Of a stretch of DNA of 35,445 nt, positions 24,189 to 31,429 are shown one piece after another. Below the pieces are notes generated by a model. That model was not told the origin of the DNA. It saw only the letters and a list, made by a program, of their open reading frames with translations, and did not search any database. A program made the translations under genes and the position numbers. Position 1 is the stretch's first letter, and each line of letters opens with the position of its first letter. This stretch comes from Bacteroidales bacterium UBA3289 (GTDB taxonomy: Bacteria > Bacteroidota > Bacteroidia > Bacteroidales > UBA932). Location: positions 1-35,445 of the forward strand of contig DETL01000026.1 of assembly GCA_002361625.1 (NCBI GenBank), given 5' to 3'.

Positions 24189-24950
24189 CTATTGCAAGAA
24201 ATGCAGCATGATCTTCCGGAAGATCAGCCGGATATGATACACGAAATTGCCCCAGGTCACCCGGCCCGGGGTATTTTCTTTCCCGGTCGGAGGATGCAGG
24301 GTGTATTGCAGGTATGGGACGTTGCGGGCGTTGAGGCCGGGCCCGAGCAGGAGCGAGGGATGCGAGCGGTGCCGGAGGAAGACCGGCATGAGGCACAGCT
24401 GGTCGCGGGGGATGCCGGCGGAGAAGGCCTGCCACCAGGCTTCGTCGATGGTCTTGACTTCCGGCTCGTTGTGCGCCCGGAAAATGAGGTTGTTCTCATA
24501 GAGCCCGGTGTGGCGGGGAAGCCCTTCGGCGGTCCATTGCCGATGCAGCCGGAAGGCTGTCCGTGTGTCGATCTTGTCCTTTAGGTAACAGTAGCTAAGT
24601 TCTTCATACACACAGTCCCGCTTCGGATGCTCCACCTGGGCGAAATCGACGCCGTCCACGATGCAAAGGTCCACGATGCGATAGAATTCCGCGCCGGTGA
24701 TGCACAGGTTGGCGTCCAGATATACGCTGTAGTCATACTCCTGTAGCACCTGGTGCGGAAGCATCTTGGGGTATCGCGACCGGATCACCGGGTCGGGCGA
24801 GTCGGACGGAATCTTCCGGAGTTGCCACACTCCGTCCTGCCCTTCGCGATCCGTGAAACAGACGTAGTCCCAATCCGGCGCGATGGCGGCGGGCTGTTCC
24901 AGGCGGTCGTAACCACCCGTCAGGCAGGTGTATATGACTTTTCTGTTCAT
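24189..24950 (-). CDS. TOD1/MUCI70-type (DUF616) glycosyltransferase-like protein
   Basis: A 253-residue protein. It opens VIYTCLTGGYDRLEQP, followed by WDYVCFTD, SRYPKMLPHQVLQEYDYSVYLDAN (the DxDxN-like block of the family) and GLYENNLIFRAHN. These are features of the DUF616/TOD1 glycosyltransferase-like family found in surface-polysaccharide loci. Substrate and linkage are unknown. It starts inside the flippase-ATP-grasp gene by a 4-nt ATGA overlap, so the two are one operon. It converges on glnS with a single base between the stop codons and no terminator. Confidence 0.78.
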   Translation of the reverse strand: MNRKVIYTCLTGGYDRLEQPAAIAPDWDYVCFTDREGQDGVWQLRKIPSDSPDPVIRSRYPKMLPHQVLQEYDYSVYLDANLCITGAEFYRIVDLCIVDGVDFAQVEHPKRDCVYEELSYCYLKDKIDTRTAFRLHRQWTAEGLPRHTGLYENNLIFRAHNEPEVKTIDEAWWQAFSAGIPRDQLCLMPVFLRHRSHPSLLLGPGLNARNVPYLQYTLHPPTGKENTPGRVTWGNFVYHIRLIFRKIMLHFLQ

Positions 24951-27304
24951 GGACGGGGAAGGATTACCTGGTCGCCCAGTTCCCGGAGGAATGCGGGCGT
25001 ATAGAAGTCCATGCGGCCCATCAGGGACGCGAAGGTCATCTCGCCGAAGTAGAGCTTGCCTTGGACTTCGTAGAAATCGACACGGACCTCGGGGAAGCCT
25101 TCGGAAAGACGGGCAGCCGCCTCGAGCATCTGCGGCAGGGTGGTCGGTTTCGGGAGGGAGCAGCCGCCGTCCCGGTAATGGTCGGTGAAGACCGACGCTT
25201 CCGGACGCGGAGTCCAGTCAAGGTCATAAACGTTGACATACACGTGCTCCGCGGTGCGGCCGTGGCAGGCCCAGATGCAGTAGGGTTTGCCGTCGAAGCA
25301 CCAGACTTTGTAGTCGATGGGAACGCTCTCGCCGCTGTCCAGATACTGTTCCGCGAGGATGCAGGGCTCGATGCCGTTGTAATGCATTTCACCGTGGCGG
25401 TAGCCGTATTTGACCTGCAGGGCTTCGTCCAGGGCTGCGGAGACGGCGGCGCGGTCGGTGTCCCGGCCGATGATGTGCGTGGACCCGCTGTCGTGGTTGC
25501 ATTTGAGGACGAACTTTTCCGGGAGGGTGTCCCAGGGAATGTCCCTGGTGCGCTTCCAGGTGCCGAGAATCGGGACCAGAAGGTCCCCCAGGCCCTTTCC
25601 GGCGACATAGTCCCGCACGGCGACCTTGTCGGAGAGGGGCGTCCAGGCCGAGGTGTCGGAACGGCACATCAGCCACTGGATCTTTTCGTTGAGGTCATGG
25701 GGATGATCCAGGTCCAGCTCCGTGCCGAAACGTTTCTTCCATTCGCGTCGGGCCACCCGTTCGTAGCGGTGGTCCAGTTCCCATTCATGCCGTTTGCGGC
25801 CCAGGAACCGGCGGATTTCGGTGCGCTCGGTTGGCTTGAGCCCCACGAACAGCAGCACAAGGACCGTCGTGCAGCCGGTCAGGACAAGCCCCAGGAGCTT
25901 CGCCCAGCCGGATTCCAGCGGCAACAGCTTGTAAAGGAACAGGTATCCCGTCAGGACGAGCGAAGCGACGGCCGGTCGCAGATACGCTTCCTGCAGGAAC
26001 TTCCGGACGTTGAAGCCGAACTGTACGCGGAGGAGGATCAGTTGGATCACCCGACTCAGCAGGTCCGCGACCACGAAGCAGACGATGATGCTGTAGGCCG
26101 GATAGCCGCTGCGGAAGAGCAGCCAGCCCGCCAGGAGACAGCCCAGGTACAGGACGCTGAACTCGATCTTGTACCACTTGATGCGGCCGAAGGCGTTGAT
26201 GAGCTGCGTGAGGCCGGCGGACGTGGCCGAGGCGGCGGCGACCAGGAGGGTCCACCGGCACATCAGGACCGTCCCTTCCGGGATCTTCGCGCCCAGCCAC
26301 AGGTTCAGGATGAAATCCAGTTCGCTCCAAAGCGGGAAGAACAGCAGCAGGAAAAGCAGGATGCAGATCCGGCACACCCTTTCCGTGAGGGCGACGGAGC
26401 GCTCCGCGTGGCCGGCGCCGACATTTTGGGTGATCTGCGGCGCCGCGGCGGTGTCAAAGTTCGCAATGAACTGGTTGACATAGTTCTGCACCGTGGCGGC
26501 GTAGTAGTAGGCGGCATTGACCGTCGTGCCGAAGAAGGCGTTGATGAGCATGTTGGACCCTTGGGAACGGGCGATCATGGACGCGGAGGAAAGGAGGTTG
26601 TAGTTGTTGAACACCAGGACCTCCTGGTAGGCCTTCCGTTCCCGGACGGGATTCCAGCGGATGAGGGCGGGCCACCGCCGATGGCAGAGTCCGTGATACA
26701 CGATGAAGGAAATCCACGTGGTTACGCTCATGAGGACCGCATACATCCGGAGCCCGTTGCCCTTCCAGTACAGCAGGCCGATGACGAGTCCCAGCTTCAC
26801 GAGCGCATTGACAATGTCCACGACGGCGATGGTCGCGAACCGTTCATGGACGGTGAACAGGCTCTGGAACGGGACATTGGCGATGCCCAGGCAGGCGACG
26901 AGGGTGGAAATCTGGAAGACGAACATCGCATCGGCTTCCTTCCCGGGCGGTACGTTCAGGTAATGGTGGATGTACCAGATGCCTACGGTCTCCAGGATCA
27001 GCAGCAGCACGAGCGCCCCGCCGATGTGGATCACGTGGCAGATGTTGAACATCCGGTTCGTGTCTCCGCCGGCCTTGCCCATCTCGATGTTCATGAAACG
27101 GACCGTCGTGGCCGTCAGGGCACCCGTGATGAAAGAAACCAGCGCGACGGCGCTGCCCACGGCCGCGTAGATGCCCACATCCGAGGCTCCCAGCGCCTGC
27201 AGCACCAGGCGGCTGGTGATGAGTCCCACAACGATGGTAACCGCCATCCGTACATACACGATGGCGGTGTTGCGGGCGATCCGTATGTTCGCGTTCGACG
27301 GCAT
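24947..27304 (-). CDS. Polysaccharide flippase fused to a TupA-like ATP-grasp domain
   Basis: A 785-residue fusion. Residues 1 to about 495 form a Wzx/MATE-like transporter with about 12-14 helices: RIARNTAIVYVRMAVTIVVG at the start, SRLVLQALGASDVGIY, and FNNYNLLSSASMIARSQG mid-domain. After a basic linker (RRFLGRKRHEWELDHRYE) comes a domain of about 260 residues of the TupA-like ATP-grasp type: HDLNEKIQWLM, SDKVAVRDYV, KFVLKCNHDSGS near 602, IDYKVWCFDGKP, and RVDFYEVQGKLYFGEMTF near 745 with the metal-binding acidic residues. ATP-grasp enzymes join a carboxylate to an amine or hydroxyl. One chain may thus modify a lipid-linked glycan and flip it. ATG at 27304 is used; the upstream in-frame codon is TTG. 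Confidence 0.85.
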   Translation of the reverse strand: MPSNANIRIARNTAIVYVRMAVTIVVGLITSRLVLQALGASDVGIYAAVGSAVALVSFITGALTATTVRFMNIEMGKAGGDTNRMFNICHVIHIGGALVLLLILETVGIWYIHHYLNVPPGKEADAMFVFQISTLVACLGIANVPFQSLFTVHERFATIAVVDIVNALVKLGLVIGLLYWKGNGLRMYAVLMSVTTWISFIVYHGLCHRRWPALIRWNPVRERKAYQEVLVFNNYNLLSSASMIARSQGSNMLINAFFGTTVNAAYYYAATVQNYVNQFIANFDTAAAPQITQNVGAGHAERSVALTERVCRICILLFLLLFFPLWSELDFILNLWLGAKIPEGTVLMCRWTLLVAAASATSAGLTQLINAFGRIKWYKIEFSVLYLGCLLAGWLLFRSGYPAYSIIVCFVVADLLSRVIQLILLRVQFGFNVRKFLQEAYLRPAVASLVLTGYLFLYKLLPLESGWAKLLGLVLTGCTTVLVLLFVGLKPTERTEIRRFLGRKRHEWELDHRYERVARREWKKRFGTELDLDHPHDLNEKIQWLMCRSDTSAWTPLSDKVAVRDYVAGKGLGDLLVPILGTWKRTRDIPWDTLPEKFVLKCNHDSGSTHIIGRDTDRAAVSAALDEALQVKYGYRHGEMHYNGIEPCILAEQYLDSGESVPIDYKVWCFDGKPYCIWACHGRTAEHVYVNVYDLDWTPRPEASVFTDHYRDGGCSLPKPTTLPQMLEAAARLSEGFPEVRVDFYEVQGKLYFGEMTFASLMGRMDFYTPAFLRELGDQVILPRP

Positions 27305-27310
27305 AGATTG

Positions 27311-27318
27311 CAAATTTA
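27311..27318 (-). promoter_or_regulatory. Bacteroidetes -7 box of the flippase operon
   Basis: On the - strand the box reads TAAATTTG and ends 6 nt before the ATG at 27304, so the leader would be one or two nucleotides. No clear -33 TTTG is seen. Confidence 0.55.
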
Positions 27319-27330
27319 GCAATTTATCCC

Positions 27331-27338
27331 TATTTTCG
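27331..27338 (+). promoter_or_regulatory. Bacteroidetes -7 box of the acyltransferase/glycosyltransferase operon
   Basis: TATTTTCG differs from TAnnTTTG at one position. With a 20-nt spacer, ATTG at 27307-27310 is a three-of-four -33 match. The ATG follows the box by 4 nt, which implies a leaderless transcript. Confidence 0.5.
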
Positions 27339-27342
27339 CATT

Positions 27343-28515
27343 ATGAACGAGCAGAACAGAATCCGTGAAATCTGGATCGACTGGTTGCGGGTCATCGCCT
27401 GCTTCCTGGTGATGGTTACCCATAGCTGTGAACCGTTTTACCTGGGCGGGGAAGGTTCCCTGATCCTAACCAGGTCCGACGCCCTCTGGCTGTCCTTCCT
27501 GAACGTGCTCCCGCGTGCCTGCGTGGCGCTATTTGTCGTGGCGTCCAGTTATCTGCAGTTCCCGCTGCACTATTCCACGGGCGAGTTCTTCCGCCGGCGG
27601 GCGGCGCGGGTCCTGATTCCCTTCGCCGTGTGGACCGTCGTCTATGCGCTCGTCTGGGGCGAGCCGGTGCAGAACTTCAAGGACATGCTGCTCAATTTCA
27701 ATTACGCGGCGGGGCATCTGTGGTTCGTGTACATGCTGGTGGGTCTGTATCTGATCATGCCGCTGCTGTCTCCCTGGGCGGAGAAAGTAGGGAAGCGGGA
27801 ACTGCAGGTGTACCTTCTCATCTGGCTGTTTACGACGCTCATCCCCCTTATCCGGCAGTGGGCGGGCGGCCCGGCGCCGGTCATTTACGGCCCCTCGGGC
27901 ATCCCGAATGCGGCCAAGTATCCCCTTTGGGGCGAAGCCAGCTGGAACACCTACGGGGTGTTTTATTACCTGAGCGGTTTCGTGGGCTATCTGCTGCTGG
28001 GACTGTATTTCCGCAAATTCGTGGGTGAGTTGTCCTGGAAGAAGACGCTGGGCATCGCGCTGCCCGTGTTCCTGGCGGGATTCTCCGTGTGCTCCGTGGG
28101 CTTCCTCCGCAGGGTCTGGGCCGATTGCGGCGGCGTGTTCCCGATCGAGGGCCCCGTGGGCCTGGCCGCCCTGTGGGAGGGACCGTGGCTCAACGACACC
28201 TTCGGCGTCGCGCTCATGGCCATCGGCTGGATCCTGCTGCTCAGGAAGATCCGGACCGGCGGCAAGTTCTACGAAAAAGTGCTGCTTCCTGTCAGCAAGG
28301 CCAGTTACGGGATGTACCTGTGCCACATGCTGGTGCTGGGGCTGGTATCGGCCTGGCTCCGGTCTTCGCTGGGGCTGGGGGCCGAAGGAGTCCTGGGCGT
28401 CTGGACGACGCCGGTCCAGATCCTCGGAACGGCCCTGATTTCGTTCGTCGCCGTCGCTGTCGTGTGCGTACTTGTCCAACGGATTCCCCGCGTGGGAAAA
28501 TGGATTATCGGATAA
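27343..28515 (+). CDS. OafA-like membrane acyltransferase (acyltransferase family 3)
   Basis: A 390-residue integral membrane protein with about ten helices. It opens WIDWLRVIACFLVMVTHSCEPF; the Arg and the His in this first helix are the conserved catalytic-type residues of acyltransferase family 3. Later segments GHLWFVYMLVGLYLIMPLL and SKASYGMYLCHMLVLGL are typical. These proteins O-acetylate or O-acylate surface sugars across the inner membrane. It begins a four-gene operon and its start lies 4 nt after the -7 box. The next gene is a paralogue, suggesting local duplication. Confidence 0.85.
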   Translation: MNEQNRIREIWIDWLRVIACFLVMVTHSCEPFYLGGEGSLILTRSDALWLSFLNVLPRACVALFVVASSYLQFPLHYSTGEFFRRRAARVLIPFAVWTVVYALVWGEPVQNFKDMLLNFNYAAGHLWFVYMLVGLYLIMPLLSPWAEKVGKRELQVYLLIWLFTTLIPLIRQWAGGPAPVIYGPSGIPNAAKYPLWGEASWNTYGVFYYLSGFVGYLLLGLYFRKFVGELSWKKTLGIALPVFLAGFSVCSVGFLRRVWADCGGVFPIEGPVGLAALWEGPWLNDTFGVALMAIGWILLLRKIRTGGKFYEKVLLPVSKASYGMYLCHMLVLGLVSAWLRSSLGLGAEGVLGVWTTPVQILGTALISFVAVAVVCVLVQRIPRVGKWIIG

Positions 28516-28518
28516 ACG

Positions 28519-29628
28519 ATGGAAAAGGAAAGAATCGTCTTCATCGACTGGATCCGCGTGGTTGCGTGCTTCCTGGTGATGCTGGTCCATGCCAGCGAGA
28601 ATTTCTACGCCGCCGACGCCTCCGGTCTCGCCGGGAACGTGTCCATGCTGGCAAGCGAGGCCAACCGTTTCTGGGTGTCCTTCTATGATGGATTCCTGGG
28701 GCGCATCAGCGTGCCGCTCTTCATGATCGTATCGGCCTTCCTGCTGGTGCCCCTGAAGCCGGGACAGACGATGGGCTCTTTCTACCGCCGCCGCTTTACC
28801 CGCATCCTGCCGCCGATGATTGCGTTCATGCTCATCTACACCTTCCTGCCGCTTCTCTGGGGAGGCATGACTTGGGAACAGTCCCTGGCGGATCTCAAGC
28901 GCCTGCCGTTCAATTTCCCGTCCATGGCGGGGCATCTCTGGTTCATGTACCCGCTCATCAGCCTGTATCTGATTATCCCGGTGGTGTCGCCCTGGGTGGA
29001 GAAGGCATCGGCGAAGGAGGAACGCATCTTCATCGGCCTGTTCATCCTTTCCACCTTCATGCCCTGGCTGCACCGGTTCGTGTCGGATGAGCTCTGGGGC
29101 GAGTGTTTCTGGAATGAATTCCACGGCCTCTGGTACTGCTCGGGCTTCCTGGGCTACCTGGTATTGGCCCACTATATCCGGGTCCATCTGGACTGGTCCC
29201 GCCGGAAAAAACTGACGGTGGGATGGATCAGTTTCCTCGTGGGCGGCGCCTTCACGGCCTGGTCCTTCTGGCTGAAGGGGGTTCCGGGACAGGTGATCGA
29301 CACCCCCACGCTGGAATGGGCCTGGCTGTTCTGCACGCCGAACGTCCTCCTCGCCACCTTCGGCGTCTTCCTGCTTTTCACCTGCATCCGGCAGCAGAAA
29401 GCTCCGGCGCTCCTGACCGGACTGTCCAAGCTTTCCTTCGGCATGTACCTGATGCATCTGCTGTTCCTGGCCCCCATCGCCGGCTGGATCATCGGCGGTG
29501 ACGTGGCGAACCCTTCCGTCCCGGTCTGGCTCGCCATCCCGCTCATCGCCGTCCTGACCTTCCTCTGCTGTGCGGTGACCTCGAAGTTGATCTCCCTGAT
29601 TCCGGGGAGCAAATGGGTGATCGGATGA
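28519..29628 (+). CDS. OafA-like membrane acyltransferase, second copy
   Basis: A 369-residue paralogue of the preceding protein. It opens FIDWIRVVACFLVMLVHASENFY, aligning residue for residue with the first copy and keeping Arg and His. It also shares GHLWFMYPLISLYLIIPVVSPW and SKLSFGMYLMHLLFL. The central loops differ, so the copies probably act on different positions or sugars. The gap to the first copy is 3 nt. The stop overlaps the following glycosyltransferase start in an ATGA. Confidence 0.85.
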   Translation: MEKERIVFIDWIRVVACFLVMLVHASENFYAADASGLAGNVSMLASEANRFWVSFYDGFLGRISVPLFMIVSAFLLVPLKPGQTMGSFYRRRFTRILPPMIAFMLIYTFLPLLWGGMTWEQSLADLKRLPFNFPSMAGHLWFMYPLISLYLIIPVVSPWVEKASAKEERIFIGLFILSTFMPWLHRFVSDELWGECFWNEFHGLWYCSGFLGYLVLAHYIRVHLDWSRRKKLTVGWISFLVGGAFTAWSFWLKGVPGQVIDTPTLEWAWLFCTPNVLLATFGVFLLFTCIRQQKAPALLTGLSKLSFGMYLMHLLFLAPIAGWIIGGDVANPSVPVWLAIPLIAVLTFLCCAVTSKLISLIPGSKWVIG

Positions 29629-30572
29629 GCCGGGTAAGTGTCATCATCGTGTGCATGGACCGGCCGGATCTGCTGTATCCGTGCCTGGAGGGAATCCGTG
29701 CCCATACGACGGTGCCTTATGAGGTGCTGGTGGTGGCATATCTGTTCTCGCCGGAGCATTTGGCGGCCCTCCGGGCGGACTGGCCGGAGGTGAAGGTCGT
29801 CGAAAGCCGGGAACTGCGGGGCTTCTCCGAGAACAACAACCTGGCCCTGAAGCTGGCGGCAGGGGAGTACTGCTTCATTGTCAATGACGATACGCTCCTG
29901 TCCATGCCGGTCATCGACCGCCTGGTGGCGGATTTCGACCGGCTGCCGGCGGATGCGGCCATCGTCTCCCCGAAGATCGTCTTCCCGGACGGGCAGGTCC
30001 AGACCTGCGGCCGAGCTCCCTGGACGGCCTGGCGCTACGTGAAGCACTACCTGCACCTGGTGGACGAGACGGTTCCCTCGGCCTGGTCCATGAAAGAGAG
30101 GCTCTTCCGGACCTGGACCGTGAACGGGGCCTGTTTCCTCATCAAGACCGCCGTTTTCCGGGAGGCCGGCTGGTTTGACGAAACCTACACCTTTACGCCC
30201 GAAGATATCGCCATCGGCCATCAGGTCAACAAGATGGGCTACTCCGTCTGGGCCGATGCCGACGTTTCCATCACCCATCTTGCGGGCGGCACCGTGTCCC
30301 GGATGGAAGCGGCCATCAAGCCCACCCGCGTGCGGGGCGCGCTGCAGTTCTACAGCGGCGGAAATCCGGTGAAATACGCGCTCCTGGGCGGTTTTGTCTG
30401 GTGTGTGGAAGCCCTCCGGCGCCTGAAATACCTGTTTGCGGACAAGTCCGACCCTTCCTCCCGGGCGGCCATCATGGACGCTACGGCCCGGAACGTCATG
30501 CGTTCCATCTTCACCCGGCGCTCCTCCAAGGAGATATTCACCCGTTTGTACCACGAAGTGAAAGGCTTATGA
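29625..30572 (+). CDS. Family 2 glycosyltransferase
   Basis: A 315-residue enzyme with the rhamnosyltransferase-like GT2 layout: VSVIIVCMDRPDLLYPCLEGI, FSENNNLALKLAAGEYCFIVNDDT (the NDD stands in the DXD position), TVNGACFLIKTAVFREAGWFDE and a TPEDIAIGHQVNKMGY acceptor-loop segment that carries the ED motif. It likely adds one sugar to a growing surface glycan on the cytoplasmic face. ATG at 29625 is chosen over 29613 because it makes the ATGA coupling seen in other pairs of the operon. It overlaps the next gene by 4 nt. Confidence 0.85.
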   Translation: MSRVSVIIVCMDRPDLLYPCLEGIRAHTTVPYEVLVVAYLFSPEHLAALRADWPEVKVVESRELRGFSENNNLALKLAAGEYCFIVNDDTLLSMPVIDRLVADFDRLPADAAIVSPKIVFPDGQVQTCGRAPWTAWRYVKHYLHLVDETVPSAWSMKERLFRTWTVNGACFLIKTAVFREAGWFDETYTFTPEDIAIGHQVNKMGYSVWADADVSITHLAGGTVSRMEAAIKPTRVRGALQFYSGGNPVKYALLGGFVWCVEALRRLKYLFADKSDPSSRAAIMDATARNVMRSIFTRRSSKEIFTRLYHEVKGL

Positions 30573-31429
30573 AGATCCTCGTCATCGTCGTCACCTACAA
30601 TGGCCTGAAGTGGCTGGACCGGTGCCTTTCGAGTGTCCGGGCCTCCGAGCTTCCCGCGGACCTGTTTGTCTGGGACAACGATTCCACGGACGGCTCCCCG
30701 GATTTTGTCCGGAGCCGTTTCCCGGAAGCGAAACTCATCCGCAGCGCGGAGAACCTGGGCTTTGCCGAGGCCAATAACAAGGGCATGCAATACGCCCTGA
30801 ACAAGGGGTACGACTATGTCTATCTCCTGAACCAGGATGCCTGGATCGAATCCTCCACCCTGGGCACCCTCGTTGCCGCGCACCAGGCCCATCCCGAATA
30901 TGGCGTCCTGAGCCCGCTCCAGATGACGGACGGTTTTACCGCCCTGGACCGGCAGTTCGGGAAGATTCTTCGCTCCGCTCAGAATGACTGCGTCAAGCGT
31001 GTGATGGCGGCACACTGGCTGGTACCTCGGAAAGCGTTGGAAACCGTCGGGCTGTTCAGTGGGCTGTTCCCGATCTACGGGAACGACGACAACTGGTGCG
31101 ACCGGGCCCGGTATCACGGATTCAAGGTGGGAATCGTGCCCACGGCCCGGGCGGTCCATGACCGGGCGTATCGGCAGGAGCCCCAGGAAAAGGTCATTTT
31201 CAGAAACTATTACATGGGCTCGCTCGTGCGCCTGTGCGATATCAACCGTCCGCTCTGGGAGCGCTTCCTGTATGTGTGCCTGTTCACGCTCGTGAAGACC
31301 GTAAAATACAGAAGCATCCTGCCCTTCAAGCATTTCCGCTCTCTGTGCAGGATGCTTCCCGAGGTCAGGAAAGCCCGTCAGGACTTCAAATCCGTTTCCA
31401 GTGCACCCGGAGCCCGTACAGGGCGATGA
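30569..31429 (+). CDS. Family 2 glycosyltransferase with an in-frame REP-like insertion
   Basis: A 286-residue GT2. ILVIVVTYNGLKWLDRCLSSV and WDNDSTDGS are at the N-terminus, LGFAEANNKGMQYAL and YLLNQDAW (DXD equivalent) follow, and YGNDDNWCDRARYHGF forms the ED-type acceptor motif. Between LDRQFG and VMAAHWLVP the peptide KILRSAQND is encoded by a REP-like repeat (30964-30988). The enzyme still reads through in frame, so it may be active. It ends the operon, and its last 44 nt overlap the convergent fucP; the C-terminal tail SSAPGARTGR looks unconserved. Confidence 0.82.
   Translation: MKILVIVVTYNGLKWLDRCLSSVRASELPADLFVWDNDSTDGSPDFVRSRFPEAKLIRSAENLGFAEANNKGMQYALNKGYDYVYLLNQDAWIESSTLGTLVAAHQAHPEYGVLSPLQMTDGFTALDRQFGKILRSAQNDCVKRVMAAHWLVPRKALETVGLFSGLFPIYGNDDNWCDRARYHGFKVGIVPTARAVHDRAYRQEPQEKVIFRNYYMGSLVRLCDINRPLWERFLYVCLFTLVKTVKYRSILPFKHFRSLCRMLPEVRKARQDFKSVSSAPGARTGR
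30964..30988. repeat. REP-like dispersed palindromic element inside a glycosyltransferase gene
   Basis: A 25-nt stretch with inverted arms ATTCT (30965-30969) and AGAAT (30981-30985) around TCGCTCCGCTC. Its reverse complement, containing CTGAGCGGAGCGAAGAATC, is one I recall as a very common intergenic repeat in Bacteroidetes and other genomes, often translated as ILRSAQND in spurious ORFs. Here it lies in a real coding frame. Only one copy is visible in the window, so its repeat status rests on memory. Confidence 0.5.

Noticed and set aside
25061..27319. 752-codon + strand frame over the flippase fusion
   Set aside because: A shadow of the flippase-ATP-grasp gene; no transmembrane or enzymatic signature.
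27529..29457. 642-codon - strand frame over the two OafA-like genes
   Set aside because: Repetitive Arg/Gln/His/Glu-rich translation typical of antisense frames in GC-rich DNA.
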